Source of the DNA: Bacteroidota bacterium
GTDB lineage: Bacteria; Bacteroidota; Bacteroidia; CAILMK01; JAAYUY01
Assembly: GCA_016776505.1 (NCBI GenBank)
Contig: JADHTG010000003.1
Span: 24,334-88,333 of the forward strand
DNA length: 64,000 bases
Direction of reading: 5' to 3'
Under the pieces are notes generated by a model. It made no database searches. It was given only the letters and a program-made list of their open reading frames with translations, and was not told where the DNA came from. The position numbers and the translations under genes are program-made. The first letter of the stretch is position 1. Each line of letters begins with the position of its first letter. Positions 55,979 through 64,000 of the stretch are shown here, in pieces.

Positions 55979-56024
55979 CTATGACTTAATTGGAAGGTAG
56001 CGTTCGAAAACTGCAACAATTGTT

Positions 56025-56082
56025 TATCATACAGGAAATAAAGGAAGTTTTGTTGACGTGGTGAAGACACCAACTTGGGCAT
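56025..56082. repeat. REP-like unit A, second partial copy
   Basis: 58 bases matching 55707-55764 with three changes, including the TGGTGAAGACACCA hairpin. Similarity stops at 56082, ten bases before the end of the membrane-protein gene at 56093. Confidence 0.75.
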
Positions 56083-56092
56083 GAATTCCTAA

Positions 56093-56989
56093 TTATTTGG
56101 ATCTATAAATTGTTTTTATACTTTTAAATAGTTCATCTTGAATTCCCTTAATATTATCAATCATTTTAACGCATTGAATCATTTCATTTATATTTTTAGA
56201 AAAAATATCCTTATTGTTTTTCAAGTATTTATCATAATCCCAAATTTTTGATATTTTTTCTCGGACAAATAATGACTCATGCTGATTTAGTAAAATTCTG
56301 GCCTCTTCACTTCCATTTAATACACACCAAAATATATTAAGCGAATTAAATTGTAAATTAAAATATGAATTATTTGATGGATTTAAATTAAATGAGTCAA
56401 CCCAAGTATTATACATAAATATTGCCTTTTGAATCTCCTTAGAATTATAGCTTGGGAAGCTATAACTGATATGACTTGAAATTGTCGGTGATTCATTTAT
56501 CATTTCTATATTAAATTCGATTAGTGATCTTTTCCTTGAATCATAGAATTCAGTATATTTATAATAAGGCACACTATGCATTATTGAAATTGTCAATATT
56601 CTATTGTGTGAAGATAACTCATATTTATAACCTGTTAAAGACTCAGCAATCACTTTATTGTTAATACAATCAATCACATAGAACTGTCCATAAGGTTCAA
56701 GAGTTATTCCATTAACTGAAAAATAACTTTTCAAACATATTGTAAAATTTGGATTAATTTCAAAAACTGGGAGCTCTTTTAATTGAATTTTGGTTTCATT
56801 ATTTGAAAAACAATCACATGATTTTTGTTCCTCTGGACTATTTTGGAAAGAAGTATTGTTTTTTGAAATCCAACTTATTAAAATAAAAACCAGAATTAAT
56901 AGAGGAATATAGAATAAGCTTTTCCTTGCCCAAGATAACTTGACATATTTTTGCCAGAGTTGTTGTCCCCACCAACTTTTCAAGAGCAT
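56093..56989 (-). CDS. Hypothetical single-helix membrane protein whose start is built on a REP hairpin
   Basis: About 298 residues from the ATG at 56989 (an ATG at 57013 overlaps the transposase stop). A short basic cytoplasmic N-terminus is followed by one membrane helix (FYIPLLILVFILISWI). The extracytoplasmic part has a CDC motif just after it (EEQKSCDCFSNNE), beta strands (FEINPNFTICLKSYFSVNGI, YVIDCINNKVIAESLTGYKY) and an Asn/Lys-rich helical end. No family recognised. The codons LKSWWGQQL derive from a hairpin of the REP family. The AT-rich codon use differs from core genes nearby. It could be a passenger of the transposase region. Confidence 0.6.
   Translation of the reverse strand: MLLKSWWGQQLWQKYVKLSWARKSLFYIPLLILVFILISWISKNNTSFQNSPEEQKSCDCFSNNETKIQLKELPVFEINPNFTICLKSYFSVNGITLEPYGQFYVIDCINNKVIAESLTGYKYELSSHNRILTISIMHSVPYYKYTEFYDSRKRSLIEFNIEMINESPTISSHISYSFPSYNSKEIQKAIFMYNTWVDSFNLNPSNNSYFNLQFNSLNIFWCVLNGSEEARILLNQHESLFVREKISKIWDYDKYLKNNKDIFSKNINEMIQCVKMIDNIKGIQDELFKSIKTIYRSK
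56958..56977. repeat. REP-like hairpin downstream of the transposase, inside a gene start
   Basis: AGTTGTTG (56958-56965), loop TCCC, CACCAACT (56970-56977); one mismatch in eight pairs. It lies 23 bp past the transposase stop codon. Confidence 0.65.
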
Positions 56990-56999
56990 ATGTCTATTT

Positions 57000-57527
57000 C
57001 TAAAATACTTCATGATAATGAGTTATTATGCCAAATTCGTCAATTTCTTCTTCATAATATCGATCAGATGAATATTTATATTGTATCGGATCTTCCAATA
57101 AATTCCAGTGATCCTGAGCAGGATTGTTATGAATATAATCCAGTTTTTGTTCCATCACCGATCTTGAATATATTTCAACCGAAAGCGGATCCTCTTGCCA
57201 AAACTGGTGTTTCCTGTCACTTTTATTCACATAATAATTTGCAAGTGTTTCATGTGAATCTAAATTCAGCCTTTTTTGAAATTGATGTGCAGTAAACTTC
57301 ATAAAGGCTGCTTTTGCACTTTCTTTATAATCAGGCTGAAAGATTTCTTCCCAGATAAAATGTAAATGGTTAGGCATGACAACAAAAGCATACACTTTCA
57401 ACCTATTGGATTTAACAAGATGTTGAAGACTTTGAATAATAATATCTTTGAAATTATCATCTGAAAGTAGCCTTTGAAACTTTAGGATGGAAGCTGTAAA
57501 AAAGTATATTGGACTTTCATTTTCCAT
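57000..57527 (-). CDS. REP-associated tyrosine transposase (IS200/RAYT-like)
   Basis: A 175-residue HUH nuclease of the Y1/RAYT type. YAFVVMPNHLHFIWEE carries the metal-binding His54 and His56. FMKFTAHQFQKRL, then HQFWQEDPLSVEIY and KLDYIHNNPAQDHW, are the usual RAYT C-terminal blocks, the last being highly typical. Such domesticated enzymes cut and rejoin the hairpin repeats (REPs) that surround them. Here hairpins with GTTGGTG/CACCAAC arms lie 23 bp beyond its stop and 91 bp before its start, and further copies are close by. No second transposase gene is present, so the unit is not a full IS605. Confidence 0.88.
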   Translation of the reverse strand: MENESPIYFFTASILKFQRLLSDDNFKDIIIQSLQHLVKSNRLKVYAFVVMPNHLHFIWEEIFQPDYKESAKAAFMKFTAHQFQKRLNLDSHETLANYYVNKSDRKHQFWQEDPLSVEIYSRSVMEQKLDYIHNNPAQDHWNLLEDPIQYKYSSDRYYEEEIDEFGIITHYHEVF

Positions 57528-57617
57528 ACTGCAAATTTCAAAAAAGTTAAACTTAAAATGTTATTCAAGAATACAGGGCTGTTGAAGTTGGATGGGAGGA
57601 TAAGGATTTATTTGGAG

Positions 57618-57678
57618 AAGTTGGTGGGGACACCAACTTGAGCATTTTGGGAAGATTCACAAGGAAGGGATTGGGTTC
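57618..57678. repeat. REP-like unit A, copy 2 (best hairpin)
   Basis: Perfect nine-base stem AAGTTGGTG (57618-57626), tetraloop GGGA, CACCAACTT (57631-57639), followed by the A-unit flank GGGAAGATTCACAAGGAAG (57650-57668). It lies between the transposase start and unit B copy 2. Confidence 0.85.
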
Positions 57679-57764
57679 ATTTTTAAACAATTTTGTTAAT
57701 AATGCAGGGAAGTATTCAACAAACTGTGCTATGATTAGTAATTCACATCTTTTAAATCTTTATG

Positions 57765-57840
57765 ATACTTTATTTTCCGCCCGAGTTGGTGTCTTCACCA
57801 ACGATTTTGGACTAAAATGGGGCTTTCAAAACACCTCCCA
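57765..57840. repeat. REP-like unit B, copy 2
   Basis: Hairpin GTTGGTG-TCTT-CACCAAC at 57785-57802 with the same flanks as copy 1. It ends 24 bases before the stop codon of the giant gene, so it forms that gene's 3' untranslated region and may act in its termination or RNA stability. Confidence 0.8.
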
Positions 57841-57864
57841 ATAAAACGTCAAACCAGAACAAAA

Positions 57865-60800
57865 TCAGTACTTAATCACTTTCATCACTTTAGTTATCTC
57901 CTTACTGCTGAAATTCAGGTAGTATATACCCTTTGCCAATTCTCTCATATCTATACGATGTTGGTTCTTGCCTCTAAAAGGTTCACTAAGCAGGATTTTA
58001 CCGTTCAAATCAGTTAAGGTGATACTCATATCCTGAACAATCCTGTCTGACTCAATATAAATGAATTCACTGGTAGGATTTGGATAAACCACAAGATGGA
58101 GATCAACATTGTTTTCCTGGATAGAAATATTGTGCGTAAATGTAATGCTGATTGAATCATGTCCTTCACAGCCCTGCAAATCAGCCTGCACCCAGAACAA
58201 TGTTGGATTATCCAATCCAATATCATTGGTGTTAACTTCTATGCTGCGTGAAGTTTCATTGGTCGACCATAAATAGGAATCATAAACTCCTCCTGCATCC
58301 AGGGTGATGGATTGATTGTGATACAGGGTCGTGTCATTCCCCAGCTTGATAATAGGTGACTCTTTCACAGTCACACTTTTTACCAGCGTATCCGGACAAT
58401 TCTCAGCAGTTACTGATATGAGACGGATATCATAAATCCCTTTACTGGAATATGAATAGGATGGACTTGCATCAGTCGAATTTTCTCCATCACCAAAAGC
58501 CCACTGGTAATCCAGGCCAGCCGGACTTGATTGATTGTTCAAAACAAAGGAATTACCAACCTGGCACTGGACGTTTTCGTTGATAGTAAACAAGGCCTCT
58601 GGCATGGGATGAACAAGCAGGGTTTGTGTAACGGTATCTTTACAACCGTTTGAGGACGTCACAATATGGGTAACAACAAAAGATTTGGAGGAAGCATAGG
58701 AATGACTGCTGTTCTGCGAAGTACTGAATTTACCATCACCAAAAAACCAGTAGTAATTGGTGATTGTACCAATCGAGCTTTTTGAATCATCTGTAAACTG
58801 GAACAGGTTATCCTGAAAACAAAGGGCAGTATCACTAAGAATCATTCCTGCTTCAGGTGCTGGAACCACTTCCACCTTTCTCGATATGGTATCCGTACAT
58901 CCAAAATCAGATTCAACCTTCAGCATAATAGTGTAAGTTCCGGCAGAAGTGTATTTATGCTGCGGACTGTATAATTCACTGCTATCTCCATCTCCAAAAG
59001 TCCAGTAGGAATGGGCAATGGTCCCGGGACTGACAGATGAGTGATTATCCAAATAAAACAAATTGCTGCTCAGACACTGGGCACTCATACTCGTTGTAAA
59101 ATACGCAAAAGGGCGAGGACTGATGATTACTTTTCGTGTTGAAATATCTTTACAGCCATGATTTGAAGTAGTTGTTAATTTTACATTAAAAGTACCCTGG
59201 CTGGTATAGGTATGAACCGGTGAACTAAGCGTTGAGGTGTTTAAATCACCGAATTCCCAGGAATTGCTGAAAGTGCCTGAGGGAATCGATGAAAAATTAG
59301 TGAATATAAAGGAGTTCAGGTTAGCACATTGTGAACTGTCGTTTATGGTAAAGGATGAGACCGGGTGTGGCCTCACATACACCTTGCGGGTCAAACTGTC
59401 CTTGCAACCAAAATTGGAGGTGGTCAATAATTTAACAGAATAAGTTCCCCTGCCCGAATACATTTTGGAAGGTGACTTCGTTGAACTGCTCGTATTGTCA
59501 CCAAATGTCCATAAATTAGTGAAACTACCCGATATGATATTGGAAAAATTGCTGAATGTGAAGGAATGCAAATCAAAACACTGGTCGCTGTCATTGATCG
59601 TAAAATATATTCCTGTATTGGGTCTGAGATAAGCTTTCTGTGTTACACTGTCTTTGCAGCCATAATTCGACTCGGTCACAAGCTTTACATCATAAATACC
59701 ACTTGAAGTATAGGTTTTGGAGGGGGACGTATTGCTTGAAGTGCTCTGGTCACCAAAATTCCATAAACTGCTGAATGTACCTGAAGCAATGGATGAATTA
59801 TTGGTGAAGACATAGCTGTTCGTGTTGGTGCATTGAGAACTGTCGTTTATGCCAAAAGAAGTAACCGGGTTGGGATGGACAATTACATTTCTCATGACAC
59901 TGTCCTTACAACCATGATTGGAAGTATTAATCAATTTTATGGTATAGCTCCCTGTAGAAGTGTAAGATTTAACCGGACTCGAACTCGTCGAGCTGGTATT
60001 GTCCCCAAAACGCCACAAATTGGTAAAGGTGCCTGAACCAATCGTTGTGGAATTGGTAAAAGTATATAGATTAGTACTAAGGCATTGCGAAGTATCTGTA
60101 ACGATCTGGAATGAGGAAACAGGGTGTTCGTTGACATAAACTGTTTTAGAAAGACTGTCAACACAACCTGTATTCGTGGTGGTGATCAGTTTGACCTCGT
60201 AGGTGCCTATGGAATTATAAGAATGTGAAGGAGAAATAGCTGTTGAGGTGGCATTATCACCAAACTTCCAGAAATTCGTAAAAGTTCCGTAACCGAAAGT
60301 GGTATTGTTCGTAAAATCGAAGGTATTGCCATTCAGACAAATGACTGTATCATTCATGCTGAATGCTGTGATTTGATTCGGTTTCAAAGAAACATGATGA
60401 CTGATGCTGTCTGAACAACCATAAGCTGAAGTGACAATCAGCTGGACCGGATAGGTATTTATACCCTGGTACGAATGCGTGGGTGATTCAGAACTGGAAA
60501 AACTCGCATCACCAAAATTCCAGGAGGAAGTAAAAGTGCCATAGCCAATGGCAGATGTGTTGGTAAACACAAATGAGTTTCCTTTGAAGCACTGGAAGGT
60601 ATCATTGACACTGAAACTGGCCACTGGCGTGGGGTAAATAGTGAATGTCAGGGTCGCTGTATCATTGGGATGGTAACTATCCTGGTAAGTCCCATTAATG
60701 TAAGAGGGATACACCTTGATAGTATAATTGGTTCCCATCGTGAAGTTATAACTGCCCAGGCTGAGATCTGTATAGTTCCCTGTCGCTAAAGAACCAGTCC

Positions 60801-63800
60801 AGATATAGGGTGATTGGGCTACTCCATTAATGGCCCACCTGACCGTATCACTCGTCAGTGTGCTCGTGCCATAATTATACAAACGCGCTTTGATGAACTG
60901 GCTGGTTTTACAATAGGGAGCTGATGGACTGAGAACGTTGGATATGCCTGCATCATATTGAAAATTCGAATAAATGATTCGTTCACCTGATGGATTTTCA
61001 TCCGATGATGGATAGGATTCCCCGCCAATGACAATTCCATTCGCTGGTATTTTAGCATCCACTGTATCAAATATAGAGGCTGAACCCGGAATATCATAGG
61101 TGACCCAGATATAACTCTTCCCGGCTGGAAGACTGTGGTTGAGGGATGTAAAACCGGCAATGCCACCGGAAATGGTGACTGCACTCCCTATCATGTTGGA
61201 TGTCGAAAAAGTAGTGGATGTAGTATAATACAATTTTACGTAAGATACATCTGAATTATTGGTATTTACAGCTCCCACTGTCAGTTGGTTTAACAAAAGT
61301 GTACCGGCTGTCCCAAGTACATTTAGGTCAATCCGGAGAACCGGGTTATCTATTGAGTACCTGTATACATAATATGTGGAGGGTTGAGTGAAATGAATGC
61401 TTCCTAATTTCTTCAGGGGAGGTGTAATTCTTATTTTCCCGCCTGGAGAAATTTCTACAGGCGTTTGGGAAATTGATGTTCCCCCGGAATCCCATTTCAT
61501 TTCCGTACACTTTGCATCCAGGTAATCGTTTGCCGTGGCATTGAAATCCACATCAAAAGCCAGCCAGAAATAAACCGTCCCCGTATCCAGAACCTGGTTT
61601 CCGGAAACTGTAAATGCTGCTGTTGGTTTATTGGAAGTACTGTCAAAAAGATTGAGAGCATTAAACGTGTCCGCATTCCCAGTATAATACACTTTGGCTG
61701 GTCCAGTAATATTGGAATAATCAAATGCTCCGGCTGTGTCAAAGGAAAACTGGGTTACTTTAGCAAATGCGTTATTGCCAGTTGTGTTTATTTTGACACC
61801 TATGATCATTTTATTTTGGGTTCCGGCAGGTGTTGCAGTAGTGTCCGGTTGAATGCTCGTTACCGAACTAACTAATATAGGCTGGTCCTGAACTTTTGCC
61901 ACAAAACCATCCTCCATAGCCGACCAGCTTGTTTGATAAGTTCCGCTTGTAGCAATTCCAGAAGTTGAAAATGTCAAACCACCAATGTAAATATTTCCAT
62001 TAGGATCAACAGAGTGATTATAAATCAGATCCTGGAGATTTCCGCCATAATAGGAACACCATTTACGTGCACCTGAAGTACTGAATTTAACAATCATCCC
62101 ATCTTGTGTTCCTCCTCCATAGGTAGTCTGGTAAGCTCCTGATGTGGCCAGTCCTGATGTAGAAGAAATTGAATCAATATAGCCTGTAATAATTAAATCA
62201 CCACTTGGATTGAGGGATAATTTGCTGATTAAATCTGAGCCACTCCCACCATAATAGGTTCCCCATTGCCTTGTACCTGTCCGATTGAACTTTGCCAGGT
62301 AACCATCATAAGCACCTCCGGCATAAGTGGACTGAAAAGCTCCACTTGTGGTGAAGGTAGTGGTTGAAGCAGCCGTTCCGCTAACATACACATTCCCTGA
62401 ATCATCTACAACAATTCCCCGACCATAATCATTGCCACTTCCACCGTAATAGGTGGCCCACATCAGAGCTGTTCCTGTACTATTAAACTTCGCAATATAT
62501 GCATCGTATGTACCTACTGAACCACCAAATGAAGTCTGATGAGCTCCTGTGGTTGCAATACCAACTGATGATTGACAATAACCTGTAAGATACACATAAT
62601 TGCTATCATCTACGTAAATAGCCGCACCCTGGTCATGACTTGCTTGATTATTTCCCCGGTTTCCACCAAAATATGTACCCCAAATCAGTGATCCTGAGGG
62701 GCTGAACTTTGCTACGTAAGCATCATTATAAGCATTTCCGGTTCCTGTTGCCGAATTCTGGGTTTGGTAGGCTCCGCTTGTAGTTATTGTCTTACAATTT
62801 GTTACACAATTAGCACTTCCTGTTATTAAAACATTGCCGCTTGTATCGAAAGTTATACTGTTAAGAGATGTATGGTCATTTCCACCAGAAGCATAATATG
62901 TTCCCCACTGACGAGTTCCGGATGTATTGAATTTAACCAGCATCGCATTGTGATAGGTTGAACTGGACCTGGTTGTCTGAAATGCACCTGATGTGGCGAT
63001 CCCTGAAGTAGATTCAGAACATCCAGCCACATAGGAATCTCCATTTATTGTTGTTATAATGCTGTTTCCCTGATCATTGTCGCTCCCTCCATAATACGTG
63101 CTCCATACTCGTGATCCTGATTGGTTGAGCTTGGCGACAAAGGCATCACCTCCCCAGTTGTAATGAGCTGTGCCTCCAGCATAAGTAGTTTGATGACTGC
63201 CTGATGTAGCCATATTGTTATTGGATGTTGTTTCTCCAGTTAGGTAAACATTTCCTGATGAATCAAAAGACACTCCATTTACCTTGTCCCGTTTTGTGCT
63301 CCCATAATAAGTGGCCCAAATTATGTTTGGAATGGGATCAATAATGATGGTTTTTTGATTATTATACTTTCCTTCGAATGAAAATATTCCTCCCTCTAAT
63401 GCTTTGTAGCTGATTTTAATTGAATTATTCGATTCCAATTCATAGGAGACCGGTATGAACTCATTTATAACTCCATGCATAGTTTTGATGTGCATACTTC
63501 CATTATAAAGCTTTATATCATTGCTTCCATAATATCTCCACTGGATGAGTGACATATCAGCACCCGGATGCACAATAAAGTTATATTCAACAGGCTTGCG
63601 GGTTCCGGGTCGGGCTATAAATTCAAGATCTATCCCCTGGTATAGATTTTTATAAATCACTTTTCCAAAATGATGTACAAAAGTGGCACCGGATTCAGCT
63701 AAGGAGCTTGTATAATAATTCAGGTAATCATCACCTGGATTTTCAGCTAACAGTTCAGGGGAAGCATTCGACCCGATAAATTCAATGTCAATGCGATGAA

Positions 63801-64000
63801 AAACACTGCTCATTTCGAAAGAATCTTCATCAAATAAGTGTCCGCTAAAATTAGATGGATGCTTTGCTTTTTTCTGAGTTTTAATAATATATGCATCATA
63901 ACTAAAGCCATTTGATTTTAATTGCACATTCATTCCCGGCATATTAAGTAAATATCTGACATCCGGATTTGGTTTGTTATGCTGGTCGATAATTTGACCT
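57865..64000 (-). CDS. Giant T9SS cargo protein: SBBP propeller repeats, nine PKD domains, type A sorting domain (5' end outside the window)
   Basis: At least 2044 residues; the frame is open to the right edge. The codons before the first in-window Met read on without a stop (QIIDQHNKPNPDVRYLL), so the start lies beyond 64000. The visible order is: the N-terminal domain that often precedes SBBP repeats; about eight SBBP propeller repeats (GTYYGGSGNDYGRGIVVDDS type) at about 63370-61890; two BNR-neuraminidase-N-terminal-like domains (61880-60960); a CARDB-like segment; nine PKD domains of about 83 residues (60640-58385; WxFGDxxxSxxxSPxHxY, GCKDS ends); an Ig-like domain; and a type A sorting domain (VYPNPTSEFIYIES ... 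KVMKVIKY). It is probably an adhesin or surface filament. Confidence 0.9.
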   Translation of the reverse strand, partial: GQIIDQHNKPNPDVRYLLNMPGMNVQLKSNGFSYDAYIIKTQKKAKHPSNFSGHLFDEDSFEMSSVFHRIDIEFIGSNASPELLAENPGDDYLNYYTSSLAESGATFVHHFGKVIYKNLYQGIDLEFIARPGTRKPVEYNFIVHPGADMSLIQWRYYGSNDIKLYNGSMHIKTMHGVINEFIPVSYELESNNSIKISYKALEGGIFSFEGKYNNQKTIIIDPIPNIIWATYYGSTKRDKVNGVSFDSSGNVYLTGETTSNNNMATSGSHQTTYAGGTAHYNWGGDAFVAKLNQSGSRVWSTYYGGSDNDQGNSIITTINGDSYVAGCSESTSGIATSGAFQTTRSSSTYHNAMLVKFNTSGTRQWGTYYASGGNDHTSLNSITFDTSGNVLITGSANCVTNCKTITTSGAYQTQNSATGTGNAYNDAYVAKFSPSGSLIWGTYFGGNRGNNQASHDQGAAIYVDDSNYVYLTGYCQSSVGIATTGAHQTSFGGSVGTYDAYIAKFNSTGTALMWATYYGGSGNDYGRGIVVDDSGNVYVSGTAASTTTFTTSGAFQSTYAGGAYDGYLAKFNRTGTRQWGTYYGGSGSDLISKLSLNPSGDLIITGYIDSISSTSGLATSGAYQTTYGGGTQDGMIVKFSTSGARKWCSYYGGNLQDLIYNHSVDPNGNIYIGGLTFSTSGIATSGTYQTSWSAMEDGFVAKVQDQPILVSSVTSIQPDTTATPAGTQNKMIIGVKINTTGNNAFAKVTQFSFDTAGAFDYSNITGPAKVYYTGNADTFNALNLFDSTSNKPTAAFTVSGNQVLDTGTVYFWLAFDVDFNATANDYLDAKCTEMKWDSGGTSISQTPVEISPGGKIRITPPLKKLGSIHFTQPSTYYVYRYSIDNPVLRIDLNVLGTAGTLLLNQLTVGAVNTNNSDVSYVKLYYTTSTTFSTSNMIGSAVTISGGIAGFTSLNHSLPAGKSYIWVTYDIPGSASIFDTVDAKIPANGIVIGGESYPSSDENPSGERIIYSNFQYDAGISNVLSPSAPYCKTSQFIKARLYNYGTSTLTSDTVRWAINGVAQSPYIWTGSLATGNYTDLSLGSYNFTMGTNYTIKVYPSYINGTYQDSYHPNDTATLTFTIYPTPVASFSVNDTFQCFKGNSFVFTNTSAIGYGTFTSSWNFGDASFSSSESPTHSYQGINTYPVQLIVTSAYGCSDSISHHVSLKPNQITAFSMNDTVICLNGNTFDFTNNTTFGYGTFTNFWKFGDNATSTAISPSHSYNSIGTYEVKLITTTNTGCVDSLSKTVYVNEHPVSSFQIVTDTSQCLSTNLYTFTNSTTIGSGTFTNLWRFGDNTSSTSSSPVKSYTSTGSYTIKLINTSNHGCKDSVMRNVIVHPNPVTSFGINDSSQCTNTNSYVFTNNSSIASGTFSSLWNFGDQSTSSNTSPSKTYTSSGIYDVKLVTESNYGCKDSVTQKAYLRPNTGIYFTINDSDQCFDLHSFTFSNFSNIISGSFTNLWTFGDNTSSSTKSPSKMYSGRGTYSVKLLTTSNFGCKDSLTRKVYVRPHPVSSFTINDSSQCANLNSFIFTNFSSIPSGTFSNSWEFGDLNTSTLSSPVHTYTSQGTFNVKLTTTSNHGCKDISTRKVIISPRPFAYFTTSMSAQCLSSNLFYLDNHSSVSPGTIAHSYWTFGDGDSSELYSPQHKYTSAGTYTIMLKVESDFGCTDTISRKVEVVPAPEAGMILSDTALCFQDNLFQFTDDSKSSIGTITNYYWFFGDGKFSTSQNSSHSYASSKSFVVTHIVTSSNGCKDTVTQTLLVHPMPEALFTINENVQCQVGNSFVLNNQSSPAGLDYQWAFGDGENSTDASPSYSYSSKGIYDIRLISVTAENCPDTLVKSVTVKESPIIKLGNDTTLYHNQSITLDAGGVYDSYLWSTNETSRSIEVNTNDIGLDNPTLFWVQADLQGCEGHDSISITFTHNISIQENNVDLHLVVYPNPTSEFIYIESDRIVQDMSITLTDLNGKILLSEPFRGKNQHRIDMRELAKGIYYLNFSSKEITKVMKVIKY

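Noticed and set aside
57638..58017. Two open frames across the REP units and the giant gene's end
   Set aside because: They are made of hairpin repeat DNA and antisense sequence; no protein features.
58385..60640. Regular spacing of about 250 bp that could suggest a repeat array
   Set aside because: The period is set by PKD protein domains; there are no short identical repeats with unique spacers, so it is not CRISPR.

Overview
The window is a low-GC stretch from a member of the Bacteroidota. Several independent signs agree on this. There are type IX secretion (T9SS) sorting domains on at least three genes (225-4055 type B; 41176-43461 and 57865 to the right edge type A) and a PorZ-like T9SS component at 33777-36020. 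Families typical of the phylum are present (DUF3276/PUR-like, DUF5686, DUF3109, a YfhO-type membrane protein, a PadR-PspC pair). TAnnTTTG boxes, the -7 element of Bacteroidota promoters, lie upstream of many genes. I cannot place it below phylum from the sequence alone. No tRNA, rRNA or CRISPR array was seen.

Layout. 1-4055: a secreted multi-domain surface protein with a type B sorting domain. 4084-10455 (minus strand): housekeeping genes, prs-rplY-pth and then lpd, a PgpH-like HD phosphodiesterase and a PUR-like protein. 10806-13337: a lipoprotein of unknown family and a secreted amidotransferase-fold-like protein. 13354-18242 (minus): rhodanese-tsaB, a TauE/SafE permease, an S41 peptidase, then yidD-rnpA-rpmH. 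18451-23328: a repeat-rich secreted protein, then an SDR reductase, an aromatic amino acid hydroxylase and a pterin synthase that may form a tetrahydropterin-dependent hydroxylation module. 23351-28761: ClC channel/transporter, YfhO-like protein, rplU-rpmA, DUF1232. 28947-36755: DUF5686 protein, PadR-PspC, PorZ-like protein and recO.

36756-39056 is an accessory pocket. A MazF/PemK toxin with its antitoxin and a Fic protein lacking the catalytic histidine are bracketed by three pieces of one mosaic repeat. 39057-53828 returns to core and surface functions: nucleotide-sugar dehydrogenase, gingipain-like peptidase, TMTC-like glycosyltransferase with TPRs, DUF3109, a very large outer-membrane protein, recF, a free TonB-type domain and rarA.

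55666-57864 is the most unusual region. It holds a REP-associated (RAYT/IS200-like) transposase bracketed by a family of hairpins with GTTGGTG/CACCAAC arms. Two copies of a composite unit have the same order: hairpin A, hairpin B, then the 3' end of a T9SS-cargo gene. In one copy the gene is the intact giant SBBP/PKD protein at the right edge; in the other only nine codons of a sorting-domain end survive. One hairpin also lies inside the start of a membrane-protein gene. The giant gene is open at its 5' end and continues beyond the window.
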